Shown: piece by piece, positions 23,128-31,590 of the stretch
How the letters are laid out: each line of letters opens with the position of its first letter
Numbering within the stretch: position 1 is the stretch's first letter
Assembly: GCF_051859565.1 (NCBI RefSeq)
Contig: NZ_JBHYFK010000006.1
Location: 62,001 to 126,000, forward strand
DNA from: Glycocaulis sp051859565
GTDB lineage: Bacteria; Pseudomonadota; Alphaproteobacteria; Caulobacterales; Maricaulaceae
Reading direction: 5' to 3'
Length of the DNA stretch: 64,000 bases
Made by a program: the position numbers and the translations under genes
The notes under the pieces: generated by a model
What the model was told of the DNA's origin: nothing
Seen by the model: only the letters and a program-made list of their open reading frames with translations
Database searches by the model: none

Positions 23128-25998
23128 ATGATCGCCCCTGTCTCCCAACGCATCACTACAGCGCTTCCTGTCCGCGACGCTGACGCTGCCCTTCAGCGGC
23201 GCGCCAATATTCCGTCCGCTGCACTGTCCGCCTGGCCGCCGGAGTTTCTTGATGCGGTGATGTCGGCCTCGCCCTATCTGGCCCGGCTGATGGAGCGGCG
23301 CGCCGACACCCTGCTGGCGCTGGCCACGGATAGCCCGGAATCGGTGTGCGAGGCGGTTATTGCCAGCGCGCGCCCGGCAGGCGCATGTGACACCGAGGCT
23401 GACCTTATGCGGGGCTTGCGCGAGGCCAAGATGGATATCCATCTGGCCACGGCGCTGGCCGATCTGTCTGGCGCATGGCCGCTGGAACAGACAACGGCCA
23501 CCATCTCCGCCTTCGCTGATGCTGCCCTGCAGGGCGCGCTGGGTTTTGCGGCGCGGGAGATGGGGCTGGCGGGCGACGATGGTGCGGTGGCCGGATTTGC
23601 CGTGCTGGCGCTCGGCAAGCTGGGCACGCAGAGCCTCAACTACTCCTCCGATATTGATCTGGTTGTTGTCTGGGAGGCCGAACGCTTCATCGTGCCCGAA
23701 GGGAAAGAGCCGCAAAAGCTCGCCACGCGCCTCACCCAGCGCCTTGTGCGCCTGATGAGCGAAATGACGCCGCAGGGCTATGTCTTCCGCACCGATCTGC
23801 GCCTGCGCCCCGACCCGTCCTCGACACCGCTGGCGGTCAATGGCGACATGGCGCGTCACTATTTCGAGGCGGTAGGCCAGAACTGGGAACGGGCCGCCTA
23901 TGCCAAGGCGCGCGCGGTAGCGGGCGACATCGAAGCCGGTAACGCCTTCATCGCCGATCTGGAACCCTTCATCTGGCGGCGCACGCTCGATTTCGCTGCC
24001 GTCGAAGACATTCGCGCGCTGGCCAAGCAGATACAGGCCGTCGGCAATCGCGCAGAGCTGAATGTCGCCGGACATGACGTGAAGCTCGGACTTGGCGGCA
24101 TACGCGAGGTGGAGTTCTACGCCCAGGTGCTGCAGCTGGTGTTTGGCGGGCGAAAGCCGGAGCTGCGCGTGGCGGGTACGTTGTCAGCCCTCAAGGCCTT
24201 GCGCGAGGCAGAGCTGATCGAGGCCGGTACGGCGCGCGTGCTGGCTGACAGCTACACCTTCCTGCGCCATGTCGAGCACCGCATCCAGATGCTGGACGAT
24301 GAGCAGACACAGACGCTTCCCCGAAATGATGCCGACCGGGCGCGTGTTGCCGCCCTTGCCGGCTATGCCGAGCTCGAGGCGTTTGACGCGCGTGTGGCCG
24401 ATACGCTGCGCGCCGTACACAACGCCTTCACCGAGCAGTTCGAGGAGGGCGAGAGCCTCGCCACCCATGAAGGCAGCCTGGTGTTGACCGGGGTGGAGCC
24501 GACGCCTGACACGCTCGAGACACTCTCCCGGCTGGGGTTTTCCGATCCGGTGCGCATCTGGCATCAGCTATCGGGCTGGGCGGCGGGCAGGGCGCGGGCC
24601 GCGCGCACTGAGCGGGCCCGCAGGCTGTTCTCGCGTCTGGCACCGCGTCTGGTGGAAGCCATTGGCGCGACTGGGGATGCGGATGCCGCCTTTGCCCGGT
24701 TTGCGGCCTTCTTTGAGGGGCTGCCTTCGGGCGTCCAGCCGCTATCGCTCCTGACCGCGCATCCGGCGCTGGCGGACGAGCTGATCGCCATTCTGGGCCT
24801 CGCACCGAGCCTTGCCGACGAGATCGGCAAGCGCCCGGCACTTCTGGATGTGATGCTGGAGCCTGCGTTTGCGGCACCGCTGTCGGAGACCGGTCCAGCC
24901 AGCCAGGAAGTGCTGACCGAGCGTCTGGCGCGCGGGGAGACCTTCGAGGACGCCATGAACACCGCGCGCCGCTTCGTGCGTGAGGAGCGCCTGCGCATAG
25001 GCGCGCAGCTCCTACGGGGCCGCGCCGGAGCCAGCGAGGCGGCCCACGCCTATTCCATCCTCGCCCGCCATAGCGTGATGGCCATGTCCGGGGCCGCTGA
25101 GCGCGAGATGGGGCGGCGTCACGGAGCCGCGCCCGGCAGGTGGCATGTGCTGGGCATGGGCAAGCTGGGCGGCGGGGAGCTGTCGGCTGATTCCGATCTG
25201 GATCTGATTGTCGTGTACCAACCGCAAGCCGAGCAGTCCGACGGTGCCCAGCCGCTCGAAGCGCCGGTCTGGTTTACGCGGTTCACCCAGCGCCTTGTGT
25301 CAGCGCTGTCTGCCCCGACCGAGGAAGGGGCGCTCTACCCGGTTGATCTGGCCTTGCGTCCGTCGGGTTCCGCGGGGCCTGTAGCGGTCTCGCTGCAGCG
25401 CTTCGCGACCTATTACCGCGAGGAGGCGTGGGTGTGGGAGCGCATGGCGATGACACGCGCGAGCCTTGTCGCATCGAATGGTGACAATGGCGCCATCGCC
25501 CGCGCCATCGCCGATGCGGTCAATGCGCACACGCTGAGCGAGGGAGAGGTGTGCAAGGCCGCCAGCGACATGCGCGCCCGTCTGGAGCGCGACAAGCCTG
25601 CGGCCTCATCGTGGGACCTCAAGCTGCGCCAGGGCGGTCTCATGGACATCGAGTTCGTGGCGCAGGCAGGGCTGGTGGCGGGGCGTCTGGGCTGCGAGCC
25701 CTCAACGCGCAAGGCCCTGGAAAGACTGGCAGGTGAAGGCTGGCTGGAGGCGGCGGACGCTCACACCCTGCTGGAGGCGCATGCGCTTTATGAGGCGGTG
25801 ACGCAGCTGACCCGGCTGGCCCATGGCAGCGGATTTGATCCGCAAGATGCCAGCGAACCCTTCGCCCGGCGCCTGGCCCAGGCGGCAGGCTGCGCCAATC
25901 TCGAAGCGCTAAGAGCGCGGGTAGAGGCGCTCGCGGACCAGACAAGAGCCATATTTATCAAGACGGTAGAAGAAAGAGCATCGGCGCGCGACGGATAG
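23128..25998 (+). CDS. glnE: Bifunctional glutamine synthetase adenylyltransferase/deadenylylase
   Basis: A 956-residue enzyme with the two nucleotidyltransferase domains of GlnE. The N-terminal deadenylylase site has G-K-L-G-T-Q-S-L-N-Y-S-S-D-I-D-L (about residue 172), and the C-terminal adenylylase site has G-K-L-G-G-G-E-L-S-A-D-S-D-L-D-L (about 680). Helical GlnD/PII-UTase-like segments follow each. It adds AMP to glutamine synthetase when nitrogen is ample and removes it when nitrogen is scarce, under PII control. ATG 23128 is preferred to TTG 23119. It begins 42 bp after the kinase gene. Confidence 0.93.
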   Translation: MIAPVSQRITTALPVRDADAALQRRANIPSAALSAWPPEFLDAVMSASPYLARLMERRADTLLALATDSPESVCEAVIASARPAGACDTEADLMRGLREAKMDIHLATALADLSGAWPLEQTTATISAFADAALQGALGFAAREMGLAGDDGAVAGFAVLALGKLGTQSLNYSSDIDLVVVWEAERFIVPEGKEPQKLATRLTQRLVRLMSEMTPQGYVFRTDLRLRPDPSSTPLAVNGDMARHYFEAVGQNWERAAYAKARAVAGDIEAGNAFIADLEPFIWRRTLDFAAVEDIRALAKQIQAVGNRAELNVAGHDVKLGLGGIREVEFYAQVLQLVFGGRKPELRVAGTLSALKALREAELIEAGTARVLADSYTFLRHVEHRIQMLDDEQTQTLPRNDADRARVAALAGYAELEAFDARVADTLRAVHNAFTEQFEEGESLATHEGSLVLTGVEPTPDTLETLSRLGFSDPVRIWHQLSGWAAGRARAARTERARRLFSRLAPRLVEAIGATGDADAAFARFAAFFEGLPSGVQPLSLLTAHPALADELIAILGLAPSLADEIGKRPALLDVMLEPAFAAPLSETGPASQEVLTERLARGETFEDAMNTARRFVREERLRIGAQLLRGRAGASEAAHAYSILARHSVMAMSGAAEREMGRRHGAAPGRWHVLGMGKLGGGELSADSDLDLIVVYQPQAEQSDGAQPLEAPVWFTRFTQRLVSALSAPTEEGALYPVDLALRPSGSAGPVAVSLQRFATYYREEAWVWERMAMTRASLVASNGDNGAIARAIADAVNAHTLSEGEVCKAASDMRARLERDKPAASSWDLKLRQGGLMDIEFVAQAGLVAGRLGCEPSTRKALERLAGEGWLEAADAHTLLEAHALYEAVTQLTRLAHGSGFDPQDASEPFARRLAQAAGCANLEALRARVEALADQTRAIFIKTVEERASARDG

Positions 25999-26068
25999 GA
26001 GCGCCGCACTTCGTTTGAATGGGTGCAGAGGGACAACTGCTCACCGAAGCAATCGGAGTTACGACGCA

Positions 26069-26674
26069 ATGAAAACCTCCCTGAAATTTGCCGCAGCCGC
26101 TCTGGCGCTCGGCTTTACCTCCGTGCCGGTCATGTCTGTCAGCGCTGTTGCCGCTGAGACGGCCGTGCAGGAATCTGAAGCTGGCGAACGCGGTGAACGC
26201 CGCGGCCATCGCTGGGGCCATCGCGGCCCGCGCGCCAATCCTGAAGCTTTTGCCGAACGTCTCGCCAGCATTGATGCTGACGGCGATGGCGTCATCACCC
26301 GCGCCGAGTTTCTGGCCCATCACAACACCATGTTTGACCGCATGGACGCCAATAATGACGGCGTCATCAATGCGGCCGACCGTGAGCTGATGCGTGAGCG
26401 CTGGGCTGAACGCCGTGCAGAGCGTGCTTCCGAAGGTGGTGAACGCCGCCGTCAATGGGGCGAGCGAGGCGGCGAGCGCAGCGAACGTGCCGATCGCGAG
26501 ATCACCCGCGCTGATTTCGAGGCGCGCGGTAATGCCATGTTTGACCGCTGGGCTGGTGAAGGTAATGATTCCGTCACCGTCGCCGCTGTGCAGGAACGTA
26601 TGGCGGAAATGCGCGCTCAACGCGGTGAACGGGGTGAGCGCGGTGAACGCCGCCAGCGCCGCAGCCGCGACTAG
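26069..26674 (+). CDS. Secreted EF-hand calcium-binding protein
   Basis: A 201-residue protein with a signal peptide (about 1-28) and two clear EF-hand loops, DADGDGVITRAEF and DANNDGVINAADRE, placed about 30 residues apart. A third weaker site (DREITRADFEARGNAMFD) lies further on. Between and after the loops it is very rich in Arg, Glu and Gly, ending in GERGER repeats. It probably binds calcium or another divalent ion in the periplasm. It is the first gene of a cluster with an ECF sigma factor, a short membrane protein and a metal-sensor-like protein. Its end overlaps the possible sigma-factor start. Confidence 0.88.
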   Translation: MKTSLKFAAAALALGFTSVPVMSVSAVAAETAVQESEAGERGERRGHRWGHRGPRANPEAFAERLASIDADGDGVITRAEFLAHHNTMFDRMDANNDGVINAADRELMRERWAERRAERASEGGERRRQWGERGGERSERADREITRADFEARGNAMFDRWAGEGNDSVTVAAVQERMAEMRAQRGERGERGERRQRRSRD

Positions 26675-27350
26675 AGCGACTGAAGGTCAGCTTGTCAGGG
26701 AGGCGTCCATCCGGCCGGTTCTGCAGGTCATTACCGGCTCGGGAAAAGGCGCCGTCCCTGACAGCGACGCCGCGCTGGCGCGCGCGCTCGCCCGGGGCGA
26801 TAGCGTTGCCATGCAGGCGTTCATTACCCGGACACTGCCGAAGATCACAGGCGTTGCCTGGCGCCTGCTGGGCGATAACAGCGAAGCCGAAGACGTGGCC
26901 CAGGAGACCTATCTGAAGGTCTGGCGCCATGCACACAAATGGAAGCCCGGCACGGCGCGTTTCGATAGCTGGGTGATGAGAATTGCGGTCAATCTTTGTT
27001 ATGACCGCCTGAGAAAACGCCGCGAAACCAGCATGCCCGAAAACTATGAGCGGGCAGATGGCGAGGCGGATGCGGACAGCGTACTCGCGGGCAAGGACAG
27101 TCAGGAGGCCGTACGCGCCGCTGTTGCTGCCCTGCCCGAACGCCAGCGCCTGGCGCTTGAACTTTGTCATTTTCAGGAGCTGGGCAATATCGAGGCGGCA
27201 GAGATAATGGAGGTCAGTGTGGAAGCGATGGAATCCCTGCTGTCACGAGCGCGGCGCAGCCTGCGCGAGCACCTGGCAGAGAACGCTGCCGACCTCATTA
27301 ACACGCTGGCTCATGGGCGTGGCGATCAGAGCCAGGGGGACCCGATATGA
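26643..27350 (+). CDS. ECF-type RNA polymerase sigma factor
   Basis: An ECF sigma-70 family protein. Region 2 is recognisable as AMQAFITRTLPKITGVAWRLLGDNSEAEDVAQETYLKVWRHAHKWKPG with FDSWVMRIAVNLCYDRLRKRR. Region 4 is VRAAVAALPERQRLALELCHFQELGNIEAAEIMEVSVEAMESLLSRARRSLRE. The start is unclear. GTG 26643 would give 235 residues but overlaps the EF-hand gene by 32 bp and has no ribosome-binding site; an ideal site (AGGGAGG) is followed five bases later by in-frame ATC 26709. It overlaps the next gene by 4 bp. In such layouts the downstream membrane protein is usually the anti-sigma factor. Confidence 0.88.
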   Translation: MNAASAAAATRATEGQLVREASIRPVLQVITGSGKGAVPDSDAALARALARGDSVAMQAFITRTLPKITGVAWRLLGDNSEAEDVAQETYLKVWRHAHKWKPGTARFDSWVMRIAVNLCYDRLRKRRETSMPENYERADGEADADSVLAGKDSQEAVRAAVAALPERQRLALELCHFQELGNIEAAEIMEVSVEAMESLLSRARRSLREHLAENAADLINTLAHGRGDQSQGDPI

Positions 27351-27769
27351 TGGACGAGACACGATTTTCCACACTTCTCTCTGCGTATGGTGCTGACCTG
27401 AAGCGCTGGCCGCAGGCAGAGCGCCCCGGCGCGCTGGCCTTCATGGAAAGCCATCGCGAGATAACCTCCAGGCTGATGGCCGAGGACGGCGAACTCGACA
27501 TGCTGCTGGAAGCGGCGCGGGCCAAACCGCCCTCTGCCGGTCTTGCAGGGCGCATACTCGCCGCCGGGCAGGCTCAGGCGCGCTTTGCCCCTGAATGGGC
27601 GCGGCTGGCGGCAGTGCTCGCGCTCAGTGCCGGGCTGGGGCTTGGCTGGGGCGGTGCAAGCCTTGGCGGTGCCGGCCAGAGCGATGCGGCCTATGCCATG
27701 GCATTCTCCAGCTTTGCAGACCCTGCCTATGAAGAGGTGGTCGATTTCATTGATGGTGAGGTGCGCTGA
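27347..27769 (+). CDS. Putative anti-sigma factor (single-pass membrane protein)
   Basis: A 140-residue protein with an N-terminal cytoplasmic part containing LLSAYGADLKRWPQAERP, a motif I recall from small proteins next to alphaproteobacterial ECF sigma genes. A single membrane helix follows (about 85-105) with a short periplasmic tail. There is no zinc-binding HxxxCxxC motif, so it is not a ZAS-type anti-sigma. Its start overlaps the sigma stop (ATGATG at 27347) and its stop overlaps the next start by one base, so all three are translationally coupled. The anti-sigma role is inferred from position, topology and size. Confidence 0.7.
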   Translation: MMDETRFSTLLSAYGADLKRWPQAERPGALAFMESHREITSRLMAEDGELDMLLEAARAKPPSAGLAGRILAAGQAQARFAPEWARLAAVLALSAGLGLGWGGASLGGAGQSDAAYAMAFSSFADPAYEEVVDFIDGEVR

Positions 27770-28305
27770 TGAACTGGTTTGAGGGGCGGCGCTTCTGGAT
27801 TGCACTTCTTGTCGTGTCGCTGGGCGCCAATGGTGTGCTGGCGGGGATACTTGCCCAGCGCGCGCTGACGCCGGCGGGCGCTGTCCATGAAGCGGGCGGG
27901 CACATGCCCGGCAGTGGCGGCTTCAATCCGCGCGCCTTTATTGCCGCGCTGCCCGAGGAGCGCCGCGAGGCGGCCCGCGCGGAGTTGCGCGAGGGTCTGC
28001 GTGAGCTGCGTCCCCTGTTCGGCGAGATGATTGCACGCCGCCGCGAGATGAACGCCCTCCTGCGCGCCGATGAGTTCGACGAAGCCGCGCTGCTGGCTCT
28101 GACGGCCGATATACGCGCCTTGCGCTCGCAGCTGGATGCAGCGGGTGAAGAGGTAATCCTCGGTATCGTTTCGGACCTCGAGCCGGAGGCCCGCCGGGCC
28201 GCGCTGGAGGCGGCCTACGCGCCGCGCGGGCGGGGCATGAGGCGAGGTGGTGAAAGGCCGGGCGAAGAACGCCGTCACCATCACGGTGGCGAACGGCCCG
28301 AATAG
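27769..28305 (+). CDS. Periplasmic heavy-metal-sensor-like protein (CnrX/ZraP/CpxP-like)
   Basis: A 178-residue protein with an N-terminal membrane anchor (about 10-30). A helical periplasmic domain follows, with LPEERREAARAELREGLRELRPLFGEMIARRREMNALLRADEFDEAALLALTADIRALRSQLD. This heptad-like pattern is that of the heavy-metal resistance (CnrX/ZraP/CpxP) fold. The C-terminus has a histidine-rich patch (RRHHHGGE). In CnrYXH systems CnrX senses Co/Ni and controls an anti-sigma factor, so here it may be the sensor of the ECF module. It is convergent with the PleC-like gene, whose stop lies 2 bp away. Confidence 0.8.
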   Translation: MNWFEGRRFWIALLVVSLGANGVLAGILAQRALTPAGAVHEAGGHMPGSGGFNPRAFIAALPEERREAARAELREGLRELRPLFGEMIARRREMNALLRADEFDEAALLALTADIRALRSQLDAAGEEVILGIVSDLEPEARRAALEAAYAPRGRGMRRGGERPGEERRHHHGGERPE

Positions 28306-28306
28306 A

Positions 28307-30850
28307 CTATTCTGCGGCCTCGTTGACGGCGCTGGTATCGCCGCTGCCATTGCCGCCCGGCTGATTTTGATGCCGGGGAATGGTGAAAGAGATGGTGGTG
28401 CCCTTGCCCAGCACCGAGTCGATACGCAGCTCGCCGCCATGCAGCTCCACCAGCGATTTCGACAGGGCCAGACCGAGGCCTGAGCCCTGATAGCTCTTGG
28501 AATGCTGGCTCTCGATCTGCTCGAACGGCCGGCCGAGCCGGGGCAAATCTTCTTCCGCGATGCCAATGCCGGTATCGGCAACCTGCAGCACAATGCCGTC
28601 AGCGGCCTCGAACCCGCGCACCACGACGCGGCCGCCCTCCGGCGTGAACTTCACCGCGTTTGACATCAGGTTCAGCAATATCTGCTTGAGCGCGCGCGGG
28701 TCGGCATCAATCTCTGGCAGATCACCGCATTCGGCGCGTACCTGCAGGCTCTTTTCCTGCGCGCGTGCGCCGATCAGGCGGATGCACTGATCGATAACGG
28801 CAGCCGGATCGAGCGGTTCGGTCTGCAGGCTCATCTTGCCCGCCTCGATCTTCGACATATCGAGGATGTCGTTGATGAGCGAGAGCAGCAGGCCACCCGA
28901 ATTGTGGATGTCGCCGGCATACTCGATATAGCGGTCATGGCCGAGCGGGCCGAAAATCTGCTTCTGCATCATCTCGCTGAAGCCGATAATGGCGTTCAGC
29001 GGCGTGCGCAGCTCATGACTCATATTGGCCAGGAATTCAGACTTGGACCTGTTGGCCTCTTCGGCGCGCAGCTTTTCCTCGTGATGGCTCCTGGCGAGCT
29101 CCCTGATCTGCTGGGATGAGGTTTCGAGCTCGTTATAGGACTGACGCAGCCTCTCCTGGTTATCGCGCAGCTCGCCCTGCTGCTGCTTGAGAAGCGTGAT
29201 GTCCGCGCCCACGCTGACCAGGCCGCCATCGGCGGTCTGACGTTCCGAATAATGCAGCCAGCGCCCGTCATTCAGCTCCATCTGGTAGGATTCGCCGTCA
29301 TTCTCGCTGGCGTGGACATTGGCTATAGAGCCGGACGCCGCTGCCTCTACAGCCTCATACGCCATGCCCGCACGCAGAGAGCCTTCAGGCAGGTTGAAGA
29401 AATCGCGGAATTTGCGGTTCCACAGCACCAGGCGGCGGCGCGAATCCCACAAGGCAAAGCTCTCCGTCATGGACTCTAGCGCGGCCCGCAGCCGGGTCTC
29501 GGCGGCGAGTACGCGCTTTTGCGCGCCTTTACGCTCGGTCACATCAATCGCGACGCCGACGAGCCGGCGTCCCGGTCCGGCCCCGTCAGTGGCCAGAGGG
29601 CGGCCGCGCATCTGCACCCAGACAGCCAGATTTTGCGCGCGAACCTCCAGATCCACTTCCTCCGCTCTGGATGCGGCCCGGATAGCCGTGCGCAGGCGGG
29701 AGCGGTCCTCGTTCGACAACAGCTGGAGAAACTCGGCGCCGGACATGCTGGCTGCATCATCCAGCCCCAGCATGCGAGCAAAGGAGTCGGTGATGAAAAC
29801 GGCGTCGGTTTCCAGATCCCAGTCCCAGACGCCGCAGCGCGCGCCTTCGATGGCCAGCCGGAAGCGGCGCTCGGAATCACGCAGGCGCGCTTCAGCCTTT
29901 TTCAGCGCCCCGGTCTGCATCAGCAGCACGACGTAAAACGCGATGGCGGTAAACAGCGGCCCGAAGAACAGAAGAGCATGGAAAATGAGTGTCATGTTCC
30001 AGGCCATGGCGTCGAGCCCTGCCGGGCCAACGGCGTAGACGTACAAGGGGGCGTCACGCAGCCGGGCCACCCCCAGCACCTGCTCGGTCTCGCCAAGGCG
30101 CGCGCCTGTCATGGCGCCGCCGCCGGAATCGCCCAGCGCCCGGACGTCAGAACTCTGCAGCCCGAACCGCTCGGCTGCCAGCGGCGCCCCGGAAACCGGC
30201 GCTTCCGGGAATAGCGCGAGCGTGCGGCCCACGCTGTCAGTCAGCACGGCAATACGGGCGGCGCGGTCCGCGCTTATCAGTTCGGACGGGCTGGCGAAGG
30301 CCAGCAGCGTGCCTACGCGCCGGTCCGGCAGTGGAACCGGCGCTGCCAGGACGACATGGGCAGTGTCGCCCGCAATACCGGCTACCCATTGCGGCCCGCC
30401 AAGCGCTGCATCGGCGGCTGCAGCCAGATCAGCGGGCACGCTTCCAGCTGTCAGTGGCGTGCTGTCGGGCAGCCAGAGCGCCGCCCCCGACACGTAAGAC
30501 GAGCCCGTAACTGCCTCTACAATGGCAAGCTGGCTCTCTTCGTCACCCGGCCGGGCCAGGCTGGCGGCAGCAAAGCTCAGGGCGCCGCGTATCTCGGACA
30601 AGCGCCCGGAGACGCTTTCCGCGATGAAGGCGGCGCTGCGGGCCTGGCGGTTTTCCGCCTCTGCGCGTGCAGAGGTCCATTCCATCTGCAGCTTGGCCCA
30701 GATGACGGCACCGAAAACGCCAGCAAATATGATCAGGAAAATGAGCACGAGCCGGGACAGGCGCGCACGGCCGCTGGCAGGCCCGTTCATGGCCAGCCGA
30801 CCGGCCTGACGCCGTGTGTCGGCGTTGCGCGCTTTCCGGGCTCGAATCAT
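28307..30850 (-). CDS. pleC: PleC-like cell-cycle histidine kinase
   Basis: An 847-residue kinase. TM1 lies at about 33-52, a periplasmic domain at about 53-290 and TM2 at about 292-315. Two PAS domains follow (about 325-450 and 455-565), then the H box FLANMSHELRTPLNAIIGFSEMM with His612. Next come FGPLGHDRYIEYAGDIHNSG and SLINDILDMSKIEAGK, then N (NLMSNAVKFTPEGG), G1 (DTGIGIA) and G2 (GSGLGLALSKS) boxes. In Caulobacter, PleC, about 840 residues with similar architecture, dephosphorylates DivK and PleD at the flagellar pole. The FGPLG...YAxDIHxSG pattern fits the PleC/DivJ group. There is no receiver domain. The pleC assignment over a related kinase is moderately sure. Confidence 0.65.
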   Translation of the reverse strand: MIRARKARNADTRRQAGRLAMNGPASGRARLSRLVLIFLIIFAGVFGAVIWAKLQMEWTSARAEAENRQARSAAFIAESVSGRLSEIRGALSFAAASLARPGDEESQLAIVEAVTGSSYVSGAALWLPDSTPLTAGSVPADLAAAADAALGGPQWVAGIAGDTAHVVLAAPVPLPDRRVGTLLAFASPSELISADRAARIAVLTDSVGRTLALFPEAPVSGAPLAAERFGLQSSDVRALGDSGGGAMTGARLGETEQVLGVARLRDAPLYVYAVGPAGLDAMAWNMTLIFHALLFFGPLFTAIAFYVVLLMQTGALKKAEARLRDSERRFRLAIEGARCGVWDWDLETDAVFITDSFARMLGLDDAASMSGAEFLQLLSNEDRSRLRTAIRAASRAEEVDLEVRAQNLAVWVQMRGRPLATDGAGPGRRLVGVAIDVTERKGAQKRVLAAETRLRAALESMTESFALWDSRRRLVLWNRKFRDFFNLPEGSLRAGMAYEAVEAAASGSIANVHASENDGESYQMELNDGRWLHYSERQTADGGLVSVGADITLLKQQQGELRDNQERLRQSYNELETSSQQIRELARSHHEEKLRAEEANRSKSEFLANMSHELRTPLNAIIGFSEMMQKQIFGPLGHDRYIEYAGDIHNSGGLLLSLINDILDMSKIEAGKMSLQTEPLDPAAVIDQCIRLIGARAQEKSLQVRAECGDLPEIDADPRALKQILLNLMSNAVKFTPEGGRVVVRGFEAADGIVLQVADTGIGIAEEDLPRLGRPFEQIESQHSKSYQGSGLGLALSKSLVELHGGELRIDSVLGKGTTISFTIPRHQNQPGGNGSGDTSAVNEAAE

Positions 30851-30901
30851 ACCCGCCAGAATAGGGTTGCAGGCCGGTAAACGTCCAGCGTCCGTGAGGT
30901 A

Positions 30902-31456
30902 TTATTCGGCGGCCTGGCGGGCCGCGTTCCCCGGCTCGCCCGGCCTTGCGCGCACAGTGCGGACGGTCTCTGACATCTGGCGGGCGAGCCCCACCAGTTC
31001 GGGGCCGCATTCAGGGTTGTCGGCAACGGCGCGCGCCATCGCTTCAGCAAGGGCCAGGAGGCGCGGCGCCTGCGCGATCAGGCGCGCTTGCGTCTCGATG
31101 CGGTGCGGATCGCGGTCATATTCAGCGCCCGGCGTGCGCCAGCCGCCCCAGTTCTGCTGGTCGGTTACGACTACCGGATAGGTGCCGGGGAAGGGATGGT
31201 GGGCGCATTCCTCCGGCGTCTGCCATTTATTGGCTGCGCGCAGTATGCGCCAGTTGCTGCCGGTGTTCTCGCCGCCGCTATCCTCTACGGAAAGCTCGTG
31301 TGCCTGAAAATCCCGCCCCAGCCCGCAATCGTAGAAGACCTTTACCGGCTCCTCGACGTCGCGGACCCATTGCGGCTTGACCTTCTCTACCAGCGCCCAA
31401 GTGCCGACCGGATGGACGAATACGCGCTGGTGCTTGTGAAAGATGGCCTTGGCCAT
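30902..31456 (-). CDS. Conserved hypothetical protein
   Basis: A 184-residue soluble protein. The N-terminus (FHKHQRVFVHPVGTWALVEKVKPQWVRDVEEPVKVFYDCGLGRDFQAHEL) looks like a small beta-barrel or KOW/Tudor-like fold rich in aromatic residues. The middle has NWRILRAANKWQTPEECAHHPFPGTYPVVVTDQQNWGGWRTPGAEYDRDPHRIE. The C-terminus is helical, with a lone cysteine. No enzymatic motif is recognisable. It lies on the same strand as the PleC-like gene, 51 bp upstream of it, and could be co-transcribed. Confidence 0.65.
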   Translation of the reverse strand: MAKAIFHKHQRVFVHPVGTWALVEKVKPQWVRDVEEPVKVFYDCGLGRDFQAHELSVEDSGGENTGSNWRILRAANKWQTPEECAHHPFPGTYPVVVTDQQNWGGWRTPGAEYDRDPHRIETQARLIAQAPRLLALAEAMARAVADNPECGPELVGLARQMSETVRTVRARPGEPGNAARQAAE

Positions 31457-31546
31457 GACAGGCTCCGCTGCTTCTCACCCGATGAGGCGAAATCGCAGGC
31501 ACGATACGCCAGCCGGTTTAGAACGGCGTTAAGGAGCGTGGTTAAC

Positions 31547-31575
31547 GCGCCGTTGCCGTTCACCGGCAACGGCGC
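31547..31575 (-). terminator. Long perfect hairpin between two minus-strand genes
   Basis: GCGCCGTTGCCG (31547-31558) pairs perfectly with 31564-31575 across a 5-nt loop, just downstream of the DUF4349 gene end. There is no T tract, so it may be a weak terminator or an mRNA-stabilising structure. Confidence 0.4.
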
Positions 31576-31590
31576 AGGCCCGGTTATGGG

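Noticed and set aside
31529..31545. Two TTAA tetramers near 31.5 kb considered as a CtrA box
   Set aside because: The spacer is nine bases, not seven, and the position does not fit a promoter of either flanking gene well.
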